A DNA stretch of 64,000 nucleotides. Source: Litsea cubeba (taxonomy: Eukaryota; Streptophyta; Magnoliopsida; Laurales; Lauraceae). Position numbers and translations under genes: made by a program. Below are positions 1 through 9,835 of this stretch, in pieces; position 1 is the stretch's first letter, and each line of letters starts with the position of its first letter. Where the stretch lies: assembly GCA_012931725.1 (NCBI GenBank), contig CM022949.1:29105815-29169814 (forward strand). The letters are read 5' to 3'. The notes under the pieces were generated by a model. That model saw only the letters and a program-made list of their open reading frames with translations, searched no databases and had not been told where the DNA came from.

Positions 1-178
1 ATCTTCTTAACTACTGCTGCATATGAAAAACCTCTTTCCACCTCATGTAAGCTCCTAGATTTGGCTATTAATATCCCCTTGGCTACATCAGAACTCCTAG
101 TGGTGATTGCTTTTCCCACAAAAAACTGAGATCTTTTCATGTCCTCCGCACTTGACCTTTGTCTTCTCTCTTCCAAGC
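1..178 (-). pseudogene. L1-like LINE ORF1 fragment (segment between two RRM domains)
   Basis: Read on the minus strand, this is the start of a LINE ORF1 segment that is more complete at 35769-36269 and 39268-40314. It encodes the linker after a first RNA-recognition motif (peptide near AEDMKRSQFFVGKAIT) and runs off the window edge before the second RRM. Its 5' end stops where the palindrome begins. The same ~78 bp (WEERRQRS to GKAIT) recurs in the opposite orientation at about 3713-3790. ORF1 proteins of this kind bind the LINE RNA during retrotransposition. This is a dead fragment. Confidence 0.65.
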
Positions 179-647
179 CTTAACATGTGTTTGTCAGATA
201 GGTTAAATTTATATGATACAACCTGATTTAAAAGGGGAAATAATAATGTCATCTGATAGGTGTTGAGAGTGCTCCATCATTGTAGTAATTGTTTACAATA
301 TAGAAAATTTAAACCATATAAGAAAAATGACATGTATAGGAAATGCTTACATTCCAAAAGATTTATAATTCCAGAAACTACTTGCATTCATGTCGAGTAC
401 AAATACCTAACCACAGGAAACGTTCACATTAAATATTTAAAACTCAACCATATGAAAATCTTTACTGTCTAGAGACCACATCTTCGAAGGGCGGCGCCTA
501 ATAATTGATTATTCTACAAATAAACATCAAAATCATCTGATGTTATCTAGAAGGATAGTTTGAAATCAAATTTATTCAAATCAAATGCTCTACCCAAATT
601 CACCCAAATTTATGGGTAGCAGTCCATTTTTCATGGTCTAATTTTTA

Positions 648-1226
648 ATGGGCTTGGTTCCTTTTTCAGAGGGAGACCAAACGGACTCATGTAATGACTT
701 TAGAAAAATCTTCGTTTTAGCCTTCCACGAAGGATTGTTCGTTCCATTACATAACAGAGGAGAGTCACATATCATCCTTCGGACAAGGATCAATTTGAAA
801 ATGTGCAGGTGCTCAACTGCGTATGTCCAAGTTCTATGTGATCAGCCCATTTTTTGCATAATTTAATCTCGTGCTCTTTATTTATGTGGTTGCTAAAATC
901 TTTTTGAAAGATGTTCTAATTTGATTAATTATAGGTACGGGTTGCCAAATATATCAGATGAAAACGTACCACCAAGTGTGGTAAATGTTATTAGAGCTCA
1001 ACTAGAGGTAGTGATTCTTGTATTCCTTATTTACAAGACACCGTCAAGGAAAGAGGTGGGCGATTTGCTCCTAATCAGTACCATCCGGAGTTTAGTTTTT
1101 TGTAGTTGCTTTTATCACATAGAAAAAAACCTAAATGTGGATGGAAAAAAGACGGTGTTTGGATGTGCTCCTGTTGGTTTTTCCGCCATATTGTTGATTC
1201 CACCTATTCTAGACCCGGTAAGAGCC
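648..1226 (+). pseudogene. Unrecognised two-exon gene fragment in the left arm of palindrome copy 1
   Basis: Two open stretches recur in all three palindromes. The first (648-840) encodes a peptide containing NDFRKIFVLAFHEG and is frameshifted here. The second (about 933-1226) follows TTAATTATAG, a plausible splice acceptor, and contains LPNISDENVP, KTPSRKEVGDLL and SLVFCSCFYHIEKNLN. The same peptides are encoded on the opposite strand in the right arm, and many of the differences between arms are conservative (I/M, L/I, V/I). I do not recognise the family. It may be a captured host gene fragment. The function is unknown. Confidence 0.45.
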
Positions 1227-1239
1227 CAATCTGGTGAAT

Positions 1240-1828
1240 GGCTCTTACCAGGTCTATAAGAGGTGGAATTGACAATATGGCGGAAAACCAACTGAACCAT
1301 ATCCAAACACCGCCTTCTTTCCTCAATGTTTAGGTTTTTTTCTATGTAATAAAAGCAACTACAAAAAACTAAGCTCCCGATGGTATTGATGATAAGCAAA
1401 TCGCCCATCTCTTTCCTTGACGGTGTCTTGTACATATGAAATACAAGAATCACTACCTCTAGAGTAGCTCTAATAATATTTACCACACTTAGTGGTATGT
1501 TTTTATCGGATATATATATCTGGTAATCCGTACTTGTAATTAATCAAATTAGAATATCTTTAAAAAAGTTTTTAGCAACCACAAAAAATAATGAGCATAA
1601 GATTAAATTATGCAAAAATTGGGCTGATCAACACATAGGACTTGGACATGCGCAGTTGAGCACATTTTCAAATTGGTCCTGGCTCATTAGCGCAAGTATG
1701 ACTAAATCCGAAGGACAATATGTGACTCGTCCTCCCTTATGTAATCGAACTATCCTTTTGTGGAAGGCTAAAATGATGAATTTTTTGAAGTCATTAGATG
1801 AGTCCGTTTGGCAGGCTGTCTCCCTCAT
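1240..1828 (-). pseudogene. Mirror copy of the unrecognised gene fragment, right arm of palindrome copy 1
   Basis: This is the minus-strand counterpart of the left-arm fragment. A first open stretch (1628-1828) starts MRETACQTDSSNDFKKF and includes GGRVTYCPSDLV. A second (down to about 1240) contains SVVNIIRATLEVVILVF and SLVFCSCFYYIEKNLNI. Both stretches stay open, whereas the left-arm first stretch is frameshifted. Frame agreement in both arms suggests these were once exons. No start, stop or function can be assigned. Confidence 0.45.
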
Positions 1829-2382
1829 GAGAAAGGAACCAACGCCCTCATGAGAAAGGAACCAAGACCATTAAAGAATTAGACTACAATAAATGGACTC
1901 ATAAATTTGGGTAGAGCATTTGATTTGGATAAATTTGATTTCAAACTATCCTTCTAGATACCCATTAGACGATTTGGATTTTTGTTGGTAGTATGATCAA
2001 TTATTAGGCGCCGTCCTTCTAAGATGTTTTTGTATATTGTGGGTTTCTAGATTGTAGACATTCTCCATATGGTTGAGTTTTAAATATTAAATTGGAACAT
2101 TTCCTGTGTTGGGTATTTGTACTCTACATGAATGCAAGTAGTTTATGGATTGTAAATCTTTTTTGGAATGTGAGCATTTCCTATACATGTCATTTTTCTT
2201 AGATGATTTAAATTTTCTAACTTGTTAACAGTTTCTACAATGATGGGACACTCTCAACACCCATCAGATGACATCTTTTTTTTCCCTTTTAAATCAGGTT
2301 GTATCATATGAATTTAACTTATTTGACGGACACATGTTAAGTGATGAGCTGGTTGTTAGCAAGGCATGAATGAGTGGTGAAG

Positions 2383-3369
2383 GGCAATGATGAAAATAGC
2401 GCTACGCCCGCCGCCGAAACACTACGAAGCGGGGGATACGTAGCGTATCGGTGATACGTAGCGGCGTAGCGGTGCGATTTGAACTAATCGCCCAAAAAAT
2501 CTGAAAAAATTTCAGAAAATCCGAAAAATTGTAAATTGAAATAATATGTGTTTCTTTTGCAAAAGTAAGTAAGAAAATGGGTGTAGCGGTGCCCTCAATA
2601 TATGAAGTCATATATCGCTGTATAAATAGAAAATAATAGTAATTATTAGTTTTTTCACGTGTAATCATGTTTCTTTGTCATACTAACTTAGAAAGTAAGG
2701 GAAAAGCTTATAAAAAAAAAAAAAAACTAGAAAATGAAATAAAAGTATAAGACTTAAGAGTTAGGTCATTACTCATTAGTGAACATTGAACAATCAAATA
2801 TCAATACTTCAACATTCACGGTTTAAATTCAATCAAGTGAATGAACTATGAAGTGATCAATACTTAATGATTTGCCACTTCTTTAAAACATGCCCTTCAC
2901 GAAGGGGGTCCGGGGGTATCCCCCGGTGGGGGTCGAGCTGACCGGTCAGCTCGCGGGGGCCCAAGGGGCAGCTCCCCCGAAAGTAAATTTTTTTTATGAA
3001 GTTGTACCTTCGAAAATGAATTTCTGCCTTCAGTAATTCCTAAGCCTCTTGATAAATCTTGTTTAGAATCTTTAGATTCCTTAGAATAGTTTATTGTTTT
3101 GATTTGGTGGCAAGAAATCTTGAAAAAATGGTGCTGGGAGTCACTTGGGACCACAAGAGGGAAGTAACGGGCTGTTAAAATGAAGAAGAAGGTGGAAAAG
3201 AGGGTAAAAAAAATCCTAAAGTTCGTCAAAAGGGGGGTTTTATACCCCCGCCGCAACGTAACGGCCACTACGGGCCGCTACGGTTGCGACGGCCGATATT
3301 ACGGTCGTAGCGTGGCGGTGGGCGCCGCTACGGCCGATATGCTACGTAGCGGCCCGCTATTTCTATCCT
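2383..3369. mobile_element. Non-autonomous hAT-like DNA transposon, 987 bp
   Basis: The element is flanked by the 8-bp direct repeat TGGTGAAG (2375-2382 and 3370-3377). The related locus at 38437-38450 has one TGGTGAAG and no insert, so it is an empty site. The ends resemble each other in inverted orientation (AAAATAGCG and GAAATAGCG near the tips) and carry GC-rich subterminal motifs built on CGCTACGTAGCGGC. An 8-bp duplication and GC-rich subterminal repeats fit hAT. No transposase is visible. A left-truncated sister copy lies at 42361-43248. Confidence 0.75.
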
Positions 3370-3377
3370 TGGTGAAG

Positions 3378-3800
3378 AGGTCAATGAGAACATGAACATG
3401 AGGGGTGTGAGTGGAAGACTCTCCAAGGGAGCAAAAAGGGCAGGGATCAGAGGATTACGAGGTGGGTAGATCTTATCTCAGTTTTTTGTTGATAAGCTGT
3501 CAGAAGACCAGTGCAGATTGGTTAGGATAGGCTTATTCTCCTTTTGGATAGGTTGCTTGATGCTTCTATCCCGAACTCTGGTAGAAGGGGCAGAGGGTGA
3601 TGTTTTGGCTTTGTGAGATTCTGGGAGACGAAGTGTGCTTTCAAGTACATTGAAGCTTTGAATGGCAGCAGTCTTAAAGGTCATAATCTTACTGTAAAGT
3701 TTGCATCTTACGGCTGGGAAGAGAGAAGACAAAGGTCAGGTGCGGAGGACATGAAAGGATCTTAGTTGTTTGTGGGAAAAGCAATCACAGATAAAAAAAA
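3378..3800 (+). pseudogene. L1-like LINE ORF1 fragment with first RRM domain
   Basis: After correcting frameshifts, the plus strand encodes an RNA-recognition motif. There is an RNP2-like VFVDKLSEDQ (better seen in the sister copy near 38550), an RNP1-like FGFVRF, then EALNGSSLKGHNLTVKFAS and EERRQRSGAEDMK. Several indels and an in-frame TAG (3764-3766) break it. RRM-bearing ORF1 proteins are known from plant L1 lineages such as the BNR type. Sister copies lie at 38440-38870 and 43257-43680. It is inverted relative to the downstream ORF1 segment at 1-178. Confidence 0.65.
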
Positions 3801-5113
3801 AATGGCTTACACCAGATCTGAATTGAGCTTCAAATCCCTATAAGCTTATGTACTATTATGCTTAATATGTTTAATATTTATGTCATAAATGGACAAATCT
3901 TTTTTTTTTCCATCTTGAATGGTGCCGATTATTTTTATGTGGCCCCTCCAAAATGGCCGATGGCTGAAACCCAATCCCCCTCAATGATGATGTTGATGAC
4001 CATCGATTTAAACTCTCAAACTTCAGTTGATTAAATTGGTGAAAGTCTCAAAATGCACAATCTTGCTTCATGTATAAGGGGGGTGTAAACGAAATATTGA
4101 AGGAGCCGACAAATGTAAAAAAAAAAAAATTTATTTTTTAGAATTTATGAGGGGGAGGGTGTGGTGTTTGCCTCCATGTAAAAGAAATATCGGGGGAAGG
4201 GGAAAATGTAAAAAAAAAAAAAAAAACATTAATTTTTAGGGGTGATAATTTAAACCTTTCTTAGATATGGGTGAGGGCTTTAGCCCCAGGCCCTTGTACC
4301 TAAATCCGACCCTGATCATGTCCATGAGAGAGTTATTGAGAGAAATTATTGAAACTGGAGATAAAATAATGGTGTTTTTGTAAATAATAATATACTACTC
4401 ATTTTTGTTTGATGGATGTAAGGGCAAAGTTGTCATTTATATAAAAATCCAACATAAATCTCATAGTGGCTACCCATTCTTGTTAGGAATATTGATTTTG
4501 GGGATATGAAAGACATTAATAAGAAAAGGCAGGGGCCTATTTATAAATATTAAAACCTCGGGGGCCTATTTATATATGCTACAAACCTTAGGGGGGTATA
4601 TAGAAAAAGCTCTTTTTTTTCTTAAAATGAAATGGGCACAATAAAAAAATCACAGGATAATTAACCTTCTTGCTTCCAAAGGTGTTTTTGTTAAGGTCTC
4701 CTCAAATGTTTAGTTTATTCTGATCTATCCAGGTGGGTCGGGATGAATTTACTCCGATGGTAACTACTCTCCAAAACAATATGACCTGCTTCTCTATGCA
4801 AATAAACTAACATGCAATGTGCATGTGAAATTTAATGGTTATCAAGCTGCAAGCTCATGCAAAGGGGACTCTTATCTTGGCCCTATCCTCAGAAAATCTC
4901 CAAATCCTAGGCTATCACTAGCCTACTTTGGTAAGATGTAGGTGTTTCTATCATGAATAGCCAGCCTGACCTGCAAATCTGATTTTGTAATTCTAAGCTG
5001 GCATTTCCAAACTGATTAGTAAATAATTGGAATGCTCGCCTATTGGTGAATATGAGATGTGCGATTTCCCAATTGGGGTGAGAGCCAAGTCCCAACTCAC
5101 GGGTTGTGGGGGA
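3801..5113. other. Non-coding spacer shared with block 3
   Basis: No convincing gene. The sequence is AT-rich with poly(A) runs at about 4120 and 4215, and is nearly identical to 43681-45073. Block 3 has ~85 bp extra near 44920-45005. The first ~370 bp are also present at 38871-39267. Confidence 0.7.
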
Positions 5114-5443
5114 TGTCGTAGTGAGTCTGAACAGTTAGTTTGCTTAATACTTTATATCCATGGTATCTTCCGCATCTATTCCACTCAATACCGGCGTTGG
5201 AAACCTTTATTTTTGCATAAAGGCTAGAGACGGGGACCGCAGGCAACCTTTTATATTGCTAAATGGATACCCTTTCCATCGAGGATATCCATAAGTGTAA
5301 CCGTACCTTGAAACTTGTGAACTAGGGTTATCATTAACCGTACATGAAATATGGGATTTGTTAAAACTGAACCAACAGATAAGGATTACCATTTCAGAAC
5401 AAATACGTGGTATGTTGGGACCACATACGGTTAACTCTGAACA
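5114..5443 (-). mobile_element. Ty1-copia LTR (3' LTR of the antisense element), approximate
   Basis: On the minus strand a purine-rich tract (AAGTGGGAGAA, a typical plant copia polypurine tract) is followed by TGTTCAGAGTT, taken as the LTR start at 5443. An AATAAA-like signal lies in GCAAAAATAAAGG. The far end is placed at TACGACA (5114) because LTRs end in CA, but there is no second LTR to confirm it. The sister LTR is at 45074-45403. Confidence 0.5.
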
Positions 5444-7125
5444 TTCTCCCACTTGGTCCAAACAACAACACTAGTTACATTTATAAATATATATTTTATC
5501 AAAATATATATTTTAGAAAGACATATATTTGGTTCAACCTTTTTTTTTAAATAAAAAAAAAGAATAGAAAACTTTAAACTTGATGAGTGAACTCTAATTT
5601 TGTAAATATATACCCATATTTCAATTTGGTCAGGCTTTATTCTTAACAAATGAAATACCTATACATGGATAATGATGCTCACTACCAATGTAGGACCTAA
5701 CCGTATCACAGTAGAGACAATTTCATTTTCAAAGACCTTTCTTTATATGCAGTTTCCTGTACGGATAGATATACCATAACGTTGACATGAAATATATCCA
5801 ATGGTCCACTTTACTTTAAATTCTACTTATATATGAATGTGCACAATTAAGTAGGAAAGAAAAATAAGAAACAATTATTATAAGTGTCCACTTAAAATTT
5901 AAGCATTAATAGAAAGAACTGACTAGGCCCATATGGTTTACATGATCTTTATGTATATATGGCGCCAATGCCTTGGTCAGCGGATCTGTAACCATCAATT
6001 TTGTATTGATGCTTTTCCATGGACACATAATGTTTCTTTACCTTATCCCTTACAAAGAGATACTTGATCTCTGTGTGTTTGGAACCGCATGAACTTTTAT
6101 TGTTCTTGGAGAAACGAACTGCAGATGTATTATCATAATAGATCTTCTGTGGTCTTGAAATGCTATCTACCGTTTGAAGTCCCTGAATGAAATTCCTTAG
6201 CTATAATGCTTGTGACGTGGCGTCATTGCATGCCACGAACTGTGCTTCCATGGTGGAGGTTGTAACAAGTGATGTTTTTGCACTCCTCCATGAGATTGCC
6301 CCCTCTGCCAGCAAAAGATATACCCAGAAGTAGACTTTCTGCTGTCAAGACATCTAGCAAAATCAGAGTCTGAGTAACCGATCACTTCAAGTTGGTCGGT
6401 CTGTCTGTATGTGAGCATAAGATCTTTCATTCTTTCGTACCTTATAAATACCTCATAACTTTCTTAGCAGCTTTCCAATGAGTCAATCCTGGATTGCTTT
6501 GATATCTGCCAAGCATGCCAACAGTGAAACTGATATCTGGACGGGTGCAAGTTGTAGCATGAACTAGACTTCCTACAGCTGAAGCATATGGAATATCCTT
6601 CATTTGGTCATGCTCGAGTTCATTTTGTGGGCACTGTAGCTTGCTGAATTTATCTCCTTTACTGATGGGTGCTCCCTGCGGTTTGCAATCAAGCATCTGA
6701 AACCGCTCAAAAATCGTATCTATGTAGGCTCTTTGAGACAACCCCAAAACTCGGCACTTTCTTTGTGAATCTCGATGCCAATAATAAAAGTAGCTTCACC
6801 CGCGTCCTTCATTTCAAAATGCTGAGTCAAGAACTCTTTAGTCTCTTGTAAAAGATCAAAGTTGTTATTGGCTAACAAGATATCATCCACATAAAGGACC
6901 AAGAAAATGACGCTACTCCCACTAGTCTTTAAGTATATACACTGATCAGCAATGTTTTCTGTAAAACCAAAGTATATAACACTTCATCAAATTTTAGGAA
7001 CCATTGACGAGAAGCTTGCTTCAAGCCATAGATAGATCTATTTAATTTACACTCCATATCCAGGGCATCTGCATTTATGAATCCCTCAGGCCGAGTCATA
7101 TACACTTCTTCTTCCAGATCACCAT
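5444..7125 (-). pseudogene. Ty1-copia pol fragment: reverse transcriptase and RNase H
   Basis: The minus strand encodes the C-terminal half of a copia polyprotein in several frames. The order is LNGDLEEEVYM, SIYGLKQASRQW, the RT catalytic motif LYVDDILLA, GLSQRAYIDTIFERF, IPYASAVGSLVH, CTRPDISF, GYSDSDFARCLDSRKSTSGY and the RNase H tail (KHREIKYLFVRDKV, ADPLTKAL). Gag, protease and integrase are absent. At least three frameshifts separate the pieces. The RNase H end is followed by a polypurine tract and LTR. Its 5' side stops at about 7125, where P450 upstream sequence begins. The sister fragment at 45404-46807 has an extra internal deletion. Confidence 0.85.
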
Positions 7126-7411
7126 TGAGACTTGCTCTGAAGAGAAACTGCTTTTATAAATCCTTCAGGCTGAGCGTCTGCATTTATGAATCCTGCAATT
7201 GCCTTACCAGACTTTCTCTAAAGAGAAACTGCCTTTACCATACTTGTTGTGATGTGGAACCCATGACGCATGTAAATGTAATAAGAGAAACTGCAATCAC
7301 CTATTAACAACATCTCTTCCTATATGCAAGATGAATCTTCTTCTATATAAGACTGCAAGCTCATCTTTCTTTTGAAAGAACCTATTTCCATAGGATAAAG
7401 GAAGAAGAGGC
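7126..7411 (+). promoter_or_regulatory. Upstream region of the P450 pseudogene with repeated AGAGAAACTGC
   Basis: This segment repeats the words AGAGAAACTGC and GCATTTATGAATCC several times and ends 5' of the P450 start codon. The same segment precedes the second P450 pseudogene (52398-52709) and appears alone at 17985-18115. A TATATAAGA near 7345 could be a TATA box. Promoter activity is only inferred from position. Confidence 0.4.
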
Positions 7412-8945
7412 ATGGAGACCGTTATCGATTTCCTTCAACAACACTCTTCAATACTTGTAATACTTGCAATCCTATTTGTCTTCTCCTACCCTGTTGGGGC
7501 CCTCCTCTTCCACCATAGGAAGCCCTTCAAACTTCCTCCAGGAACCCTTGGCTGGTTCCCCCATCTTTGTCCCCTCAAATTTGAGGGGTTATTTTCTCGA
7601 GCATAATATCCAACGGTAAGCTACTTTGTTATTTTTCTTTTTTTTTTCAGATTCTTGTTCTTATCCATTATGTCGTTGATGGTGTTTGCAGGTACAGGCT
7701 GATATTTAAATGTCATATGTATGGGCACCCCGCCATAGTTTCGTGTGATGGGGATTTCAACTCATTCATCCTTCAACAGGAAGATCGACCGGTGTAGGCC
7801 ATTTGCTGGTGTGTAAAGGCGCAAAACAGTTCCTTCCTTGCTCACATTGAAGAAAACGCCGTTCAAGTCATGTTATATTGGGCGACAAAAAAGACAGTCT
7901 ACAAAGGTATCATATCTTTCACAAACACCCGTTCCACTCTGTAGCTTTTGCCGCATACATTTTAGTTGGGATTCTCCAAAATAAAAAATTTGGAATCGAG
8001 TTGTAGATAGACTTTGATAGTTGATGGATCAAAGGCCACAAAATAGATGGTCAAAATAAAAATTTTGCACTCTGTTTACTTTTGCTGCATTGGATGCTTG
8101 AACTATGTCTTGGACACGTCCATATCAAGCGAAGCAAAATCTAGTGACAACTTTCCTCTCTATGGGTTAACCTTTTATTTCATAATATCCAGGACAACTT
8201 TCCTTTCTATGGGCTGACCTTTTATTTCATTCTCTTATGTTCAAAGGATTCTCCAAGAAAGGAGAAAGCAAAAAATTAAAAAAAAAAGAACATTCGAAGA
8301 ACCTTATTCGCATTAAATTTGAGGTGACAACTCTAAATGTCATTAAACTTGAGTTAATTTAATTGGGATTAACGTTCTCAGTTTGTCTTGCGTTGGGGAG
8401 TCGTGAGAATTTCCATCAGTTAGAGAAAAATATATTGGTGTTTTATATTCAAATTTCACTTGGTCATATTAGACATGCTAAATATAATTGGTTTGTTGAT
8501 ATAGGATTTAAGATTCTAGTTGGTTGAAAGATTTTGCCGGTTTTCTCTGGTGTTCTTTGGTGTTTATCTCGATCCTTCCCGGTACTCAAACCCTGAAGAA
8601 TTTAATCCGTGGAGATGGCAGGTTAGTCCCCCTACTCTAATAATATGTTACTCTAATAATATGTTACATTAAATTTTTTACGTTGACAAAACAACATAAA
8701 GTTTTTTTTGTTTTTTTTCGTGCAGACAGATGATACGAGAGAAACTATTTCAGGCCGCAATGATTTCACACCTTTTGCAGGAGGCAAGAGACTTTGCCCA
8801 GGCTATGAACTTGTCATGCCAAGCTTGAGACTGCCGTATTTCTGCACCACCGGGTCCTTAACTTCTCTTGGATCCCCTTTATTGAGAAGGATTGTCCCAT
8901 GTACTTTCCATTTTTCGACTTCAAACATGGTTTCCCTACTTCTAT
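7412..8945 (+). pseudogene. Cytochrome P450 pseudogene (CYP90/CYP724-like, 85 clan), copy 1
   Basis: Exon 1 (7412-7615) starts METVIDFLQQHSS, has a hydrophobic N-terminal anchor and the proline-rich KLPPGTLGW, and ends at a GTAAG donor. An extra C in the run near 7560 shifts the frame. After a TTTGCAG acceptor, exon 2 (7692-~7795) gives RLIFKCHMYGHPAIVSCD and SFILQQED. The middle exons are missing. A later exon (about 8501-8621) encodes VFSGV and NPEEFNP with a small internal insertion. The last exon (from 8726) encodes FTPFAGGKRLCPGYEL, which keeps the haem-ligand Cys. Such enzymes hydroxylate brassinosteroid precursors at the ER membrane. Loss of the middle exons makes this a pseudogene. 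The subfamily is uncertain. Confidence 0.8.
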
Positions 8946-8949
8946 CAAA

Positions 8950-9290
8950 CTCAAAAGGGGAAATAGGGAAACCATGTTTGAAGTTGAGAAATGGAAAGGA
9001 CATGGGAAATAGGGAAACCATATTTGAAGTTGAGAAATGGAAAGGACATGGGACAATCCTTCTCAATAAAGGGAGAAGTTAAGGACCAGGTGGTGCAGAA
9101 ACACGAGAGTCTCAAGCTTGGCAAGTTCGGAGCTCGGGCAAAATCACATCATAAATTTATTATAACTTATTATTAGAGCAGGGCTGACTAACTTGCCATA
9201 TCCATGGATTAAACTCTTCCGGATTTGAGTACCGGGAGGGGTCGAGATAAACACCAGAGAAAACTGGTAGAATCTTGATGGAATCCAGGT
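8950..9290 (-). pseudogene. Inverted P450 3'-end fragment, tail to tail with copy 1
   Basis: Read on the minus strand from 9290, this encodes PVFSGV, DPSRYSNPEEFNPW, a short remnant of the intron, then KLETLVFLHHLVLN and a stretch ending near the forward copy's end. It repeats the last two exons of the upstream pseudogene but lacks the haem-binding loop. The forward (8811-8945) and reverse (8958-9125) segments would pair as a hairpin. A short piece (GAAATAGGGAAACCAT and following) is duplicated at 8965-9060. Confidence 0.75.
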
Positions 9291-9419
9291 CTTTTCTTTA
9301 TGGGATCCATGACAGAGAAGTAGAAGAAAAAAAAAAAAGCGACTCTGGTGACATTAATTGATTTTTAGTCATGAAATTGGGGGAATTTATAAGTGAATTC
9401 CCCTTAGATAAATCCAAGA

Positions 9420-9555
9420 GAATATTTATGTTTTGTAGTGTCAGCAAAGTTTGGCTGTGTTAGAGTGTGAATATTTATGTTTTGTAGTGTGTTTGGCTGT
9501 GTTAGAGTGTGAATATTTATGTTTTGTAGTGTCAGTTTTGGCTGTGTTAGAGTGT
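9420..9555. repeat. Minisatellite, three ~50-bp units
   Basis: The unit contains GAATATTTATGTTTTGTAGTG followed by TTTGGCTGTGTTAGAGT and repeats three times. Block 3 has two units (54860-54945) and the middle block has one (about 23450-23500). Confidence 0.8.
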
Positions 9556-9654
9556 GTTTACGTTAAAGTCCTCATTATTTCTCTTTTAAAATATCATCCC
9601 TCTTATTGGAAAAAGAAGAAAAAGAAAAGATGGAGGCATTGATTAAGTTGCTTG

Positions 9655-9835
9655 TTTTTTTATTTAGTGATTTTGTTGTAGGGTCCGGCTAAAAAACACT
9701 CACATGGGGGAGCATCTTATTTAGTTATTTTGTTGTAGGGTCGGGCTAAAGAAAAAACTCACATTGGGGAGCATCTTATTTAGTTATTTTGTTGTAGGGT
9801 CGGGCTAAAAAAACTCACATGGGGGGCATACAAAT
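9655..9835. repeat. Minisatellite, three ~60-bp units
   Basis: Each unit contains TTATTTAGT, ATTTTGTTGTAGGGTC and GGCTAAA, then CTCACATGGGG and GCAT. The corresponding places in the sister blocks (23600-23660, 55065-55130) hold one unit, so this array expanded in block 1. Confidence 0.8.

Larger units (their letters stand above)
179..2341. repeat. ~2.1 kb palindrome (foldback element), copy 1
   Basis: Two inverted arms, 179-1226 and 1240-2341, meet at a 13-nt loop. The inner stem GGTAAGAGCC/GGCTCTTACC (1217-1226, 1240-1249) is perfect. The outer ends are CTTAACATGTGT and its complement. The arms align along their whole length with scattered substitutions and small indels, roughly 85-90% identical by eye. 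Two sister copies lie at 36270-38405 and 40315-42360. The structure fits a foldback transposon or an inverted duplication. I find no transposase and no clear target-site duplication. LINE ORF1 fragments in opposite orientations flank it. Confidence 0.85.

Noticed and set aside
7412..9082. A working cytochrome P450 gene
   Set aside because: Middle exons including the I-helix and ExxR region are missing, exon 1 is frameshifted, and the 3' end runs into an inverted copy.
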